A stretch of 64,000 nt of DNA from Plectrocnemia conspersa (GCA_009617715.1 VTFK01000330.1:62001-126000), one strand, 5' to 3'; counted from the first letter of the stretch, positions 1 through 12,440 are shown. The notes: generated by a model from the sequence alone, not told the origin. A program made the numbers and translations.

Positions 1-297
1 GCGTGGTGCAAAAATGATCTATGATTATTCGAATAACTTACTTGTATGAACTTTTATGTCCACCATAAAATAGGCGCAGCGCACGGTAAATTTCGCAAAC
101 TCAACCACGAATATCGAAATAAATTTGCGCAATTTGTTCTGACGTAAGTCTATTCGTGTTGAAATGGCAAACCAAATTGAGCAAAAATCAGCTGTCAGTT
201 GTCAAATTGGCTGTTGCTAGAAAATTGAAAATGCGAATTACAAAAAATTAACAATTAAAAAATAAGTAAAAAAATAATTTAAAAAAAAATCAACAAT
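1..297. other. AT-rich gene-free DNA
   Basis: No reading frame, repeat relationship or motif stands out. The stretch ends in A- and T-rich sequence that grades into the TA microsatellite. Confidence 0.6.
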
Positions 298-300
298 TTA

Positions 301-368
<68 letters not shown>
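298..368. repeat. (TA)n microsatellite
   Basis: Almost pure alternating TA for about 70 bp with one phase slip near its left end. It is the longest simple repeat in the window. Copy number is probably polymorphic and the assembled length may be imprecise. Confidence 0.95.
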
Positions 369-370
<2 letters not shown>

Positions 371-880
371 CTTGTCTAGTAGTTATGTTATTCTATATTA
401 GGTTATGTTGTGTTGTGTTATATACGTTATTGAAATTCCGTAGTAGGTCAAGTTATATTGTGTTAGGCTACGTACGAGAGAAAAATGCTTAATCATATTA
501 TAAATAAAATCTATAAGTATTTTTTTGTTTCACATAACCATCAGAAATTGTTGTATTAAAACAACTTTAAAATGTATTTTACCATCTGGGGGTGTAATTA
601 AATTAGTCTGTTTTTTCACTAGACTTTTAAGACCAATGCGCTAGAGTTTAAACAGGTAACAAACTGACATCTTAACAGGTTTGGAACAACCGTTTGATAT
701 TTTATATAGAAGATAAAAATAATATGTAGTATGTACATAGTTCACATCGTTTTATTAAAAAACATTAGAGTTTTAAGTTTATTCTTTTATCGTAATAGAA
801 TAACAACACAAATTTTACAGTCATTGTCATATGCACATGGGCATAAATCAGACACAACTGTATCTAGTGAGTCGTATTTA
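369..880. other. AT-rich gene-free DNA
   Basis: The first part has GTTATGTTGTGTTGTG-like variants repeated loosely at about 400-470. Nothing else is recognisable. Confidence 0.5.
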
Positions 881-1320
881 TTACACCCATCCAACTAGTG
901 TGTGATGTGGTGGATGTAAAAGGGACAGTAAAGAGCGGGGGTAGTTTAACTAGATTTTAAAACTGGAATAACCGCACGCACATTTGTCACTGACGTTGTT
1001 CACACACCTATGCAAAGTGAAAGAAAATTCATCCTTTCCCCTCTCATTCCTTTCCAACCTTTTTTACGATGGGGTAATGCCGCTCTCACACGTCTGGCTG
1101 CTTTTGGCCGAAAGCAACGTGGAATTATCATTCCATTTACCTTTGTGTGGTGTCGAGTCATTTGTCACGGTGGAGCTTAAATTATTTTCGTGACAGACAC
1201 GTACAAATTATATTTGCCCGCCACGCGGTTCATTTATAAAACAGAAACGGTAATTTCAATGCCAACAAAGAAATGAAGCCGTTCATATCTTTGCTCGAAC
1301 TCAGTACTGTTACACAATTA
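881..1320. other. Less AT-rich island, possible regulatory element
   Basis: Base composition is clearly more balanced than in the flanks. A 69-codon open frame (984-1193, plus strand) lies inside but has no recognisable motif and no convincing splice context, so it is treated as chance. An imperfect inverted repeat related to TTACACCCATCCA lies at about 890-922. A role as a regulatory element is inferred only from composition. Confidence 0.3.
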
Positions 1321-1735
1321 GGACAGAATGAAAAAATCTTCATATTTTCACTGATTGAAAAACTAATTTAGACAATGTTACATCGACTTATTAAAATGGC
1401 TGTCAAACAATTTTCAAGATTTCTATTATCTCTATTGATTCTGAAGCGTACAGATCGTACATAGTCATTTCGATAATAGATTTTCAATAGGTCCTTCTTA
1501 AAGTCATCGGTACTTGTTCTCAAGCGCGTGTCCTAAAAATGATGTTTTAACACGAATCAATGTTTTTAAAAATTCGTGAGATTTGATGTAGTTTTAGAAC
1601 CAAACGATGAATGATGTAGTTTTTGAATCAGAGTAGTAGTCCGAGCGTCGATGTGTAGTGGAATCAAGTGTATTTTTTCTGGTTCTTTACAGCATAATAT
1701 ACATATTAATGCGGGTAAACTATATACCCACCACA
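1321..1735. other. AT-rich gene-free DNA
   Basis: No gene, repeat or motif recognised. Confidence 0.5.
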
Positions 1736-1860
1736 CACGTTGAAAGGGACTGTAAGTATGCGACGTGCTTCTCGACGGCTGATAAGTCCGTGAGCACGGC
1801 TCGTAAAACTTGAGACGCGCGTGTGCCGTGTCTCTTGACTAGTGTTGTGTATGAATTGCT
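1736..1860 (+). other. Structured GC-rich patch with degenerate hammerhead-like core
   Basis: A compact GC-rich patch in an AT-rich desert. It reads CTGATAAGTCCGTGAG from 1779, followed by ACGG and then CGTAAAAC. The segment CCGT-GAGC-ACGG forms a 4-bp stem with a tetraloop. Hammerhead ribozymes have CTGATGA, stem II, then GAAA. Here the first box differs by one base (CTGATAA) and the second reads GTAAAA, so a functional ribozyme is unlikely. A second hairpin (GAGAC/GTCTC) follows directly. It may be a relic of a ribozyme-bearing retroelement or a chance resemblance. Confidence 0.25.
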
Positions 1861-2746
1861 TCACCTCCATAATAAATTAAGCCATGGTTGTTTGAAATAA
1901 TTAAATAATTCTCTTAAGATGTACAAAGTGCAAAAAATCATAGGACAAGTCTTTAAGCAGTTCGGACAAATATTTTTTTGATCTCCCTAATTTCTTTATA
2001 ACGCACGCTGCAATTGGTACAATTTCGATCATCCAGTAATAAATTAAAAACATTATTTTTGTGAGCAAATATAAATCTAAATAAGCTAATTACTAAATTT
2101 AAATTAACCAATTTAATTTCTTTATCTTTCAAGGGATTTCCTCCTCGTGTAAAACTCTTTATGCCCTTTCAAAAGCGACTTATATATTTTTTGCCGAGAT
2201 CTTTTAATTTTAAACCTATTTAAACATTAAATAAAATGAATAAGTATAATTAATTGAAGAAGCAACTTGTCTCATTCTCCTGAGCAAATAAAATCGCAGT
2301 CTGTTTTTTTCTTGTCTTTTTAAGATTAGATTTTCGGGATCGTCCGTGACGTTTTTTCTTTGTCAGAAAGTGAAGATTTTAATATTAATTCGTATATATG
2401 TATTTATATATAATACATATATGCGTATGTGTGTATGTATCTATATATAATACATACCTGCGTATGGGTGTATGTATCTGCGAGTGCAATCGCTCAGTCA
2501 GTAACAAATTACGCAATGTTTCAACTACATTTCACAGTAATTGTCGCTTTGATGATGAATATACATGTCGATCTCATTCTAATAGCATTCTAGTTTCATA
2601 ATTAATGCCAGAATGATTCATGAAACAGTACCAATTACCGCGAAGTGAAATCGCTAATTAAATTTGATGGTTTTAATCAAAGACGCGTTATTTAATTAAT
2701 TTTAATTAGCCTCCTGATACGAAATATAATTGACAGAATTTGATGA
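1861..2746. other. AT-rich gene-free DNA
   Basis: Variants of ATATACATATATGCGTATGTGTGTATG at about 2395-2475 form a short degenerate microsatellite. No gene recognised. Confidence 0.5.
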
Positions 2747-2772
2747 CACACACATATATATATATATATATG
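2747..2772. repeat. (CA)n(TA)n microsatellite
   Basis: A short run of CA units passes into alternating AT. Confidence 0.85.
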
Positions 2773-3940
2773 TAGGCAGTATAAGGCTAATAATACATAA
2801 AAATAATGACACAGTAACATTAAAATTCTCGTACAATATACAGATAAGTTTCAATTTGGCTTATTTTAATTTTAAAACTACACTTAAATTTATTGTAATG
2901 TGTTTGTTAAATGAAAATAATTTTTCAACATCTATAGATGTTTTTACTTCATAGCCTTTAATTTTATTTATTATATATAAATATATATATTTAAGCACTC
3001 GATTTTTGCTGCTTGCGTAAAGCAAATCATAAAAAGAGTAAATAAAACAACAAAGATCTGTTATTATCTGAAATGAAATTGTTGTACCAGCGCATGTAAT
3101 ATTTATTCCATAAATAACGCCATAATGAAAACTAAACCTCTGAAAGTGTTTTCACATAACTGCTGATATGTATTATTTATAAATAATGTTTGGTTATATT
3201 TTTCTTGTGTATATTTTTAATCATATTTATATAACTATTGATAGTGTATAATTCAGTTTTGATAAGATATATACAGATAATTTGGACCAATCAAAATAAC
3301 GTGAACCAAAAAATTATATTGTTCAATATTAATAATATGGATTTTAAATTTCTATTAATATAAATTATTTTTTTAATAGGTTTATGCAAGTTCTAAGAAA
3401 ATTCAAAGAATAAATTGGTTTTAGTATTTTTAAATAAATGTTATTACCTTAATTGTAGGAAGCAAAGCTTTGGTATTTTTGTTGTATTAGCACACGTGAT
3501 ATACATTGTCGCTCTTAAAACAACAGGTTTGTCGTTTTATTGTTTAGTTGTATTTTAAAAGCTCATATATCTATTGTGTCTTGATATTGACTACGTATTT
3601 TTATATTATTTTCTAAAAAACAACATGCAATAATTTGACGAGAAACGCTAAAATTATATTCAAAACTATTCTTCTTTGATATAGATATCGCACCTAGGAA
3701 TACTAGGTTCCCAAATTATCTTGATTTCCCTAGCGTTTTAACATACATTAACATTTATTATAAGTTTGAAATTGTCATATTTAATCTTCAAAGTCTTGAT
3801 TAATCAGCAGAAAATAAACCTATTTCAAATATTATAAAATACCTCATAGGTAGATCCATTAACCACACCTATACATACATATGTTTATGGATATGACTAC
3901 ATCTGTAAACGAAGCAAAAAAAATCTTTTGCAGGCTTTAA
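2773..3940. other. AT-rich gene-free DNA
   Basis: Open frames here are short and AT-driven. No repeat or motif recognised. Confidence 0.5.
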
Positions 3941-4345
3941 ATCCATTTACGGCGTCAGACATTTTCCATCTCTTAAATATTTTATACCCACCGAATGGAG
4001 AGTAAAAAAGTATCGAAATGAAAAATGCACAAGATACATGAGGACTATTGCACGGATTTCCTCGCTTTGTGAGTGTGTATGTATGTTTTTTTTGTTACCT
4101 GTAGTCTTGTTCCTCGTCCCATGGGCGTGTACGGCTTCGGTGAAATCCACCCTTTGCTTACGGTGTAAAAATGGAACCGAAACGAAATTGCCTTCGGTCT
4201 TGTTTAACCAAAGGATTTTCTCGTGTCAACGCAGCTCTGTACCTTAACAAAAAGGCGTAATGATACAAAGCCGAAATATGAAAATATAACACAACATTCA
4301 AAGAAGGTTTTAACAGGTGGGCAGCGACATGCGTTTGAGGTCAAG
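3941..4345. other. Less AT-rich island
   Basis: Balanced composition at about 3945-4340. Two overlapping open frames on opposite strands (3947-4150 minus, 4038-4247 plus) have no recognisable domain and both arise from the low stop-codon density of the island. It may be a conserved noncoding element. Cross-species comparison would separate that from chance. Confidence 0.3.
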
Positions 4346-4680
4346 TACCAAGGGCTCAAAAATGTACACATTTTGCATATATATTTTTTTTAATATTTTA
4401 ATAATAATTTATATATGATCTACATACCTATATGAAAAATTAAAGTATTGGTTTATATTTATTCATCTGATCACTTCTTTCTTTAAAGTAAAATTATTAG
4501 CTAGACATATTAAAAGCCGTATTTTTCAAATGTATAAGCAATATATGTAGATATTAGTAATGATGCCAATAATATATAATTAATCAATGTAATATTTTTT
4601 TGTCCTAAATTTCATTTCAACTGCAAATTTGCAATAAAACATAAAATACACAAGTCCATCTGATTGTCTGACACACTACT
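4346..4680. other. AT-rich gene-free DNA
   Basis: No feature recognised. Confidence 0.5.
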
Positions 4681-4684
4681 ATGA

Positions 4685-4990
4685 CCAAAACGGTGAACAG
4701 TAGCAACGTGACGTTTGCACATATCATTCTGGCTGCCATTTCTAGTTCATCTGTGCTATTATTAACTTTAAATTTTCAACATTATTATTAATTGATAAAC
4801 TTTTTTGGGAGTGTTACTCAAGGTATGGTCCATGGTGATATTTTCATTGAAGTTATAACTTTTAACAATAGTTTTTAATTTCCAACGTCTAACTTTAAAT
4901 ATTAATATTAACTAATTATTTAATGGACTATATTTTGTGTGTGCCACGTGAGGAATGGTTTACGGTAATATTTTTGAGATGATATATTTA
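4685..4990 (+). repeat. Dispersed repeat copy with internal tandem duplication
   Basis: The left part (about 4690-4737) is closely similar to 38005-38051, sharing GAACAGTAGC and TTTGCACATATCATT and then TGGCTGCCAT. The right part holds two diverged tandem units starting at 4762 and 4889 (period about 127 bp). Each begins TAACTTTAAAT and runs through an ATGGT...GGT.ATATTTT block. The 38 kb copy joins the left part directly to a CCATGATATTTTA segment resembling the unit's end, so it appears internally deleted. The family is not recognised. A mobile-element origin is inferred from dispersal. Confidence 0.55.
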
Positions 4991-6250
4991 GATATGTGGT
5001 CCCATTCTTTGTTTAGACTTTAGACGAAGACTAGGAATAAATCTGGAAGCTGAAAATGTATTATTTCATGGAAACACTCCAGGCTAGAGTGTATTCCAAA
5101 TATTTTTTTTACTTTTTATAGCTATTTCATCCACATGGCGTTTTTTATAAGCGTTCAATTTTATGCTATATTTTTGACAGGCTTCTGCCTTTTTATTTAT
5201 ATAAGTTAGAAATTCCTTTATATTCGCTATGGGTTGTGCTTCATATTTCTGTCTTTTTTATTTCTCGATAAATTTTTTCATACGAAAAAATATATGTAAT
5301 ATTTAGTTTGTGTTTTTATTACAGCGTATATGGAAAAAATATGATTTTAATTATACCAATTTGGGCTAATTTTCTTGCAATTAAAATTCATTTAAGTGCA
5401 TACTTAAAATATTATCGAATGCTAAAATTAGTGAAATATTAATTAAAACATACATACATATGTAGTTATAAAATAATTAATTTATTTTAAATTCTTATGA
5501 GATTTTGTGAAAGTTCTGGCTATGCATGTTCAGTTAAAGCTCGCTTTTAATCACATGATAGTTTTCCTTGTATTTTGTATAAAATGCCAACATTTATCAT
5601 ATGATTTATATAGCTTAATTGATTTTCAAACAAAATATTTGCTAATTGTTTTACCTAGAGTCGCTCATAAACCTTTATTGTCAAACAATGTTTTCGGATA
5701 ATTAATCGATAATTTTTTATCACTACCTACTCTAAATACAGCTGTGTGTTAAGCGTATTTCAACTACTTTTTATTTTTGTTTTAATTATAACATTTTAAA
5801 ATATTCAGTAAAAATTTATTTTCAGAAGATAAATTTATTATATTTGTATAGATTTATTTTCGTAATAATTTTTAATAAAAAACACTAGCTATAATTATTA
5901 ATTAATTTCAACATAAATAAGTGTCTCACGCTTTGCTGTATTTTGATATAATTTATTGTAAAAAAACATGGTAATTGACATATTCGTTGTTTAGGTATAA
6001 CTAGATATTTGAAAATTAACTATTTTTTAGTTATTTACCAAAATCATCTAACTAGAATACTTAAAACTGGGTGCCGAATTAAGAGAAAAAACCCAAATAA
6101 ATGACAAATTAATTTGTTCATTGATTTCAAATTATTTGAAATTTTAAATTAGTTAATATTTATTTCGAGTTTGTGATATTTGCATCGTATTATTTTACAT
6201 TTTGTCCAATATTCACACATAATATTTTATTTTATAATATTAAAGGAATA
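4991..6250. other. AT-rich gene-free DNA
   Basis: Very AT-rich. The open frame at 5507-5701 has no recognisable motif. Nothing else seen. Confidence 0.5.
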
Positions 6251-6700
6251 TGTATGTCATCGCATACCGCGGCTCAAACCTTAAAGTGAAGAACGCAATA
6301 ATCGATTTTGATGAATTTCGGGGTGATATTGGTGAAATTCCTCGCCGAAGCGACGGTGTGGGTTAGCAGAGCAGCTTTCCACGGCGTCGAAGGGATGGGG
6401 GGGGGGGTAGAAAGCATGTCAAAGAAGGATGTTTCTTTAAGGGCTCGAAAGTAAGAAATTGGTATTAATAATTTCAGCATCCGAAGCGTTCCATTGTTAT
6501 TAAACACACAAAAGACAGAATTCGTAATTAAATTATACGAAAATTAGCTTTGAAGCTCGCTTCCATTTATTTCGATAAGCAACAAAAAAATGCGAATTAT
6601 GATGGAAAATTTAACGTCGCCCACGATCACTATTATGAATTAGCTTTTACGATGTACGCGAAAATTTTTGAGCTAATTATGACTTTCGTAAAATCCCGAG
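6251..6700. other. Less AT-rich island with an 11-G run
   Basis: Balanced-composition island. An uninterrupted run of 11 G residues lies at 6397-6407, which is unusual in this AT-rich setting. The open frame on the minus strand (6274-6507) has a proline-rich segment that is simply the complement of this G-rich tract, and it is judged noncoding. Confidence 0.35.
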
Positions 6701-7330
6701 ACTTTTTGGTATTGCTTATTATTTTATGATTTTTTTTAAATACATTTATATTAAATCATTAGCAAAGACGTTATTAATAATTTTATTTGATATAAATTCA
6801 AGCTTAATGTTTAAATTGTAGATATTTTCGTTTACATTTATTAGTAATTTATGATCAATAAATTGATTGCAAATATTATACAAATCCGAGTATATATAAA
6901 AAAATACAAATAGATTTTACTAGCATTCATATATAGTATAAACTAAAAGTTATGCTATTGGTTGCTAGATAAAAATTACGGTTTATGGCTTCAAATTAAA
7001 ATATATTTTACTCACAACAGTTCAACTGCAACAAGCACTATTAAATGTATTACAATGTTTCAAATTACTTTTAAGTAGTAAAAATAGTTTACCGTTTTCA
7101 CTTTAACAGACTCACCTGTAATAGAAATCGTTAATCACTAATCATTATTTGTATTTTATTATTGTAATTTTTTTTTTTTGAAAAATGATTGATTTTAAAT
7201 TAAATAAATGAACAATGCAGATTTTTTTTTATTTAGTAAGCGATCACTCTTCATCTTATGTACGATTAAAAATAGGAATATTTATAGTAGGTGTTGATTG
7301 AAACACATTTGTCTAAATTGTAAATAAACA
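6701..7330. other. AT-rich gene-free DNA
   Basis: No feature recognised. Confidence 0.5.
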
Positions 7331-7620
7331 GCCCACTTTTTACCATCCGTAAAAGAGGTTCTATTTTTGTCTGGCAAGCTACGATCGGCATGTCATTAGC
7401 TTATAAATTAGGTGTTGTGTAACAAAGCATGTGCCACCCAATCACTGAAATTTGACACCCTTCTTTGTTTATAGAAGTGTCGCATAACATTTTCGTTTTT
7501 ATATTCTATTAAAACTGCGTTTAATATAAGCTAAACATGATCATAATCATTTTCACAGAATCGAGATTTAAAGCGAAGCATATTCCCAAGAACGCCACTT
7601 GTTGATTCCAATGCGTTTTT
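7331..7620. other. Weak less AT-rich island
   Basis: Slightly more balanced composition at about 7335-7480, without a reading frame or repeat partner. Confidence 0.2.
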
Positions 7621-7810
7621 ATTATATAGAGACAGCTAGTAATTTAAGGCTATATTATAACCTATATGATAATTGTTACTAAATTTCAAACTTTCAGTGC
7701 TATATGTTAAAATAAGTTTTGATTGTGCAAAGGAAAATTTTGCTATCAATTTCATTATATCGAAACGTTCGTATTCTGATAGTTATTATTATGCATGGAA
7801 TAATTATATT
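7621..7810. other. AT-rich gene-free DNA
   Basis: Nothing recognised. Confidence 0.45.
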
Positions 7811-8150
7811 CGCAGCTACCTTTGGGAAAGAACTTGAGTCCTATCAGATCGCCGAAGGCTGCTAGGTGTTGTGTATTAAAGTTTCCGGTGTACGAGTACA
7901 AAACCGGAAACCGGAGACAGGAAGTTAATTGTGACAAAGAAGTGGCCCCGCGGGCGTGACTTGAGCAAATACGAAGCTTTACGGATTTTATTTGTTGCCA
8001 AATGACGGCAGCTTGCTATCTCGTGCTGACAATTAACAAAGTTATAATTTGTTCGTCGAATTAAATGACAAAACTCCATTACGAGGATTATTGTGGATGC
8101 TATAGTCTTTTGTCGCTAGCTATCTCGTCAAACCGTAAATGCATTAAAAA
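7811..8150. other. Less AT-rich island
   Basis: Balanced composition with GGAAACCGGAGACAGG-like purine-rich sequence at about 7905. Minus-strand open frames 7755-7937 and 7876-8079 overlap each other and lack recognisable motifs. Possible regulatory DNA, by composition only. Confidence 0.3.
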
Positions 8151-8519
8151 CCATAAATTGAAACGCGTTTTTTAAATATAAATTGTTTGATGGACCTGAT
8201 CAAAGATAAGTTTTATGGTTTACTTATATTCGGTATTGTTTCAAGAAAACGACATTCGTGGCAGGTATATATCGGCTCAATATCTTAGGAATATCATCCA
8301 AAAAAAAATATGTAATATTTGTAATTTTGATTAATTGACATTTTTATAAATTATTGCCGTAAATTATAATTTATAAATTTAATGTCACTAATATACTAAC
8401 TTAGTGGGTGTTAATTGTATTTATACTGCTGCATCGCATTTATTTCTGTTAAAATAAATAATTTATTTTTATTTGGTGCAATCATATTAAATATGTCCAA
8501 TGAAACAAAGTTGCAGAAT
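8151..8519. other. AT-rich gene-free DNA
   Basis: No feature recognised. Confidence 0.5.
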
Positions 8520-8850
8520 AAACCGAAAGGGTGTGACTTTGCAGCCAAATACACACAAGAAAAGCTGGTTTATTTTATAAGCATTTATAAATGACCATAT
8601 ATATAGAAAAATATAGTGAAGTTGAAATGGCAGGTCTTGGAAGTTGGAGAGTTTTTGATGGCGTGTCGAGTTGAATTATTGTCGGCTGGGAATTCATGGA
8701 GCAGCTGGCATCTATTGTGAAGTGTTTTCTAGACGATCCGCTGATGTATCTAATACAGATGCAATCTCCTGGCTTGTTTTTTCTTCTGTGGCTCCGTAGC
8801 GTTTCTTTCTTTTGTAACCAAGTGTCCTCTGGCGAATCGCAGAAGGATGT
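8520..8850. repeat. Dispersed repeat copy, partner at 56.84 kb
   Basis: Begins with GGGTGTGACTTTGCAGCCAA. The partner at 56843 reads GGGGTATGACTTTTCAACCAA. Near the right end both share CTCTGGCGAAT (8827-8837 and 57062-57072) followed by GCAGAA. The blocks between are diverged and differ in length. It could be the solo end of a retroelement, but no TG...CA borders or target duplication were found. The 109-codon minus-strand open frame at 8750-9079 straddles the right end and is taken as chance. Confidence 0.35.
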
Positions 8851-10950
8851 TTAAAAGGCAATTGAATCGCTTTTTAAGCGCAACAAATGTGTTTAACCAT
8901 AAATAAAATAGGTCAATGTGTTCCCTTCCAAACAAAAAGTAATTTTCTGGGATACTTATAGGCGTTAATCGTCTGGGGTAGTTTAACACTAGGGTCAAAT
9001 TAGATGCGTGATTTGAACCCAAGTATTTTATGTAGTAGTTACTATCTAAACGACTATTTAAATTATGATTAAAAGTCAAATTATAATATTGCGAAAATAT
9101 TTATTAATCATTAATTAAACATACATAAGTCTATGAATAACATATATATTTAGACTCTAAAAAAATACATATATAGATAAAATAAGTCATAAGAGAGCTT
9201 CAGTTGACACATCGAGTGTATGATATGTGTTAATTTGTATTGTAGTTTAATATATTTATTTTTAACTTAAGCGTAAAAAAATATATCATAAGCACTATTC
9301 TTTTATTATTTTCGTAAATTGTTCTGAATTTATTTGTTGAATTTAGTAGTGGCTTACCATTAATACGTAACTTTATACTAATCCATAAATAATAAGTCGC
9401 CATTTTACCTAATGTATTATATCATACCATTAACATATTATATAAGTGTAGCCCACTATATAAATTATGTCGATTACATTATAATTTCATATCAAAAAAT
9501 GATTATAACAGTCTTGCTAGAAATTTCAACTTCCAGCAAAGTTGTTTCTGAGTAAAATACGTTATCAAAGTTGAAGAAAATTACCACGAGTTCTTCAAAC
9601 AATCTCTTTGCCAGTTGATTCCTCAGGTTATTGCCGCGAGCGATTCGATAATAAATCAATTGAGAAAGTATTTCTAGAGAACAGATTTTTATAGACCATA
9701 CATATACTTTGTCTAGACTGTTTTTAGAAAAATCTTGTAGGATACATATGCAAGAGAAATATAAAAAACACAATCGATTTTATTGATAGTTTTCATTTTT
9801 TTTAATATGCGTGTCTCAAGCAAAAAATGCAATCAAATCACTATAGAGTGTGATTTTGTTGAAATTGATTTAATTGTGTTTCTGTTTCTTTTTGTTATTA
9901 AAATTTGATATCAAATAGCTTATATTTAGTATAATTTATATTTAAACTTTTTCAAAAATAATTTACCTGAAAAAATCCAAAAGCATTTTACTAAGTAGCA
10001 ATGATAATAAACTTTGAATTTGTTTTTGATACACATTTTTTTAATGAAATAGCATTAAAATTGTTAATTTTATATATATTTTAAATTAAATTGCTTTTAC
10101 TGAAATTTTAAACAATAATTCAGTTTTATTTAAATCTAAAATCACTCTTGGGAATATTTTCTTGGAAAAATAAAGTATAGTATGTTGTATGTCATAAAAA
10201 GCTTGTATAAACAGTTATTGATATTATAATATTATTTCTCTATAACAAATATTTGCTCAATCTTTCCATAGATGTAATTTTATTGTATATAAGAGCCTTA
10301 AATAAGATTTCTATACTGTTATTATTTGGTCTGTATTTATTTATCTAACTATACATTTAGTTTACTAACTTAATAGAGCTGCTCATTGTTTACATTACAC
10401 AATTATTTTTAGCGAGCTTAAAAGCTTAAAAACTCTTTAATCACTGCCTCAAATATTTATTTAATGATATTTTTATCTTAAATTATCTATCTTGATTTAA
10501 AACCGGCAAAGGGCAACAATTTTTTATATTTTAAAATAACATCACTCAAACATTGAATAGTAACAAAATTGCTGTAAATTCCTAAATTCCAAAATAAATT
10601 ACTATAGGTCTGAAATATTCAAAAATTATTATACAATTGAGATCTTGCAAAAAATACTAGGGATTAAGATCTTGGATCTTGAATTATAAAATGTTATACT
10701 TTGTATCTCAACATGATACGGGTGTTTTGTTACACTTTTTTTAAAATAACTATTTGTACGTACGCTAATTTAATCTAGTTGTAATTTCAATATATAAATT
10801 TAATAATATCGTTGTGTATTTTTAATCGACTCTTCAAGTTTAAGCTGTCAAGTACATGTTTGGTAATTAATTATTTTCGGGATATTAAATATATTTTCTC
10901 GATAAATTCACCTTTATAATATTTTATTACATACATAAATAACGACCTTT
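8851..10950. other. AT-rich gene-free DNA
   Basis: Very AT-rich. A 93-codon minus-strand frame (9492-9773) has no recognisable domain. No repeats with partners were found. Confidence 0.45.
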
Positions 10951-11240
10951 TGACTTCCTATAATAAATATGGCGTGCATTATAAATTGTCGCCTCCTAAC
11001 AAGTTTAGTCGAGTATTATCGAAGCAAGGAGTGGAAGTGGACAGGGTATAAACTCGCGCGTTATTTATTACCCTTGGCCGCATACCTGGGTACGCGGATA
11101 TGGGTACGGTGACCGGAAAAACGGAAAAGTCTTTTCCGGTAACCGGAAAAAAGGCACACCCGATAAATCACGAGTACGACCGCGCCGGACGCAATAATTT
11201 TAGCACAGACCCGTGCTTTTGTCTTCTAGTGTTTTGACGA
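10951..11240. other. Less AT-rich island containing overlapping palindromes
   Basis: Balanced island with CGCG-rich flanks. Its core holds three ACGGAAAA/CCGGAAAA boxes, described as a separate entry. No reading frame of note. It is a plausible transcription-factor-bound element by composition and motif density, not proven. Confidence 0.4.
11113..11152. promoter_or_regulatory. Overlapping palindromes built from CCGGAAAA boxes
   Basis: CGGAAAAG-T-CTTTTCCG (11122-11138) is a perfect 8-bp-arm palindrome. It overlaps TTTTCCGGT-A-ACCGGAAAA, a 9-bp-arm palindrome on its right. With the upstream ACCGGAAAA this makes direct and inverted copies of one box. AACCGG resembles half of a Grainyhead-type site and GGAAAA resembles a Rel/NFAT-type core. 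Which factor binds, if any, is not known. Confidence 0.35.
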
Positions 11241-12270
11241 TATTTTGAACACTATATTGAAACAACTGTTGGATTGTATTAGTATTATATGTATATGTTG
11301 TAAGACGAATCAATTAGTTTTTTTAGATACATACTTATTATTATTAAAAAAAAATTAATAAAATCCATACAAATATCATTTTAGATAGTATCAAGTACAG
11401 AAAAAAACTAGTTTAAATTAATTTAAATCAAGTTTTACAACGAACATATTTGTAAATAAATTGTAATACAAAGAAAAATAAAAAAAAAACAGTTATTACT
11501 AAAAGATGAGGTTGATGTTTAATTTCTGAATTTTTTGGCCCCAAAATTTCAAGAAAAAATAAACTTAATTGTAAGATTGTGTGGAAAATACACTTTAATT
11601 TAGAAATCACCAAAATAAAATACGATTAATTTAGATACATTTAAGTGCTTCATATATTTCAGCTTTTAGTTATATCGAGTGACAATTTTATTAATTGAAT
11701 ATTTATAAAGCAAAATAAAACTAGACACTATAAATATATTTATTTTAAATCTTGCGTTGTAACCTGAATCGTAAACTCGTGCGTTACAATGGGGTAAATC
11801 TTTACAAATTGTATAAGTCAATCAGACAATGTAATCAATTAGACAATCTAAGTAGCTCTCGACTTCTATGTCTGAGAATCTGTGACATCTATATAAGTAT
11901 TTATTAATTATTATGTAATTTATTTTGTAAATCAATAGATGTTACTTTGCAACTGTAGCAGTTTAAATAGTAACATTTTTTCATGTTGCTTAAAACTCAT
12001 TACTATTTAAACTAACACTAATTTTTCCTTATAATTTATATTCATTATAGCAATACTTTACAACGTTATAAAGATAAAAAATCAACACAAATACAATACA
12101 TATTTTAAACCGTGTTAAAACATTTTTTTTATTAAAATCCTAACATGGTAAAATCAAGGTATATCATGAAGTGTATGTATACTTATCCCTTGATCAATAT
12201 CCAACTTTTTTTACGCGGTTAAAAAAAAACAATTTTTTTTTAAATACTTCAAATCAAACATATTTGCTTT
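11241..12270. other. AT-rich gene-free DNA
   Basis: The open frame at 11428-11613 (minus) is low-complexity. Nothing recognised. Confidence 0.5.
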
Positions 12271-12440
12271 CATACATATAGTGCGGCAATGGTTCACATC
12301 TGGAACCTCTCCCACTGCCCATGCAGTTGCTTTGCTTCTTCTTGATTCTTGGGTTGCTTTCTGGAGTGCTCTCGTGCTTCTGAATTTTTTCTCGTTCACT
12401 TTATAAATTAAAGAAACGTTAAAACGCACACTCGAATACT
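12271..12440. other. Small less AT-rich island
   Basis: About 150 bp of balanced sequence. The minus-strand frame 12211-12429 spans it without a recognisable motif. Confidence 0.25.

Noticed and set aside
369..470. TTAGG-containing words as interstitial telomeric repeat
   Set aside because: Only isolated TTAGG words occur, with no tandem (TTAGG)n array.
8750..9079. 109-codon minus-strand open frame
   Set aside because: It straddles a repeat border and AT-rich DNA, and no motif is recognised.
9492..9773. 93-codon minus-strand open frame
   Set aside because: Hydrophobic AT-driven composition without a recognisable motif or any flanking gene signal.
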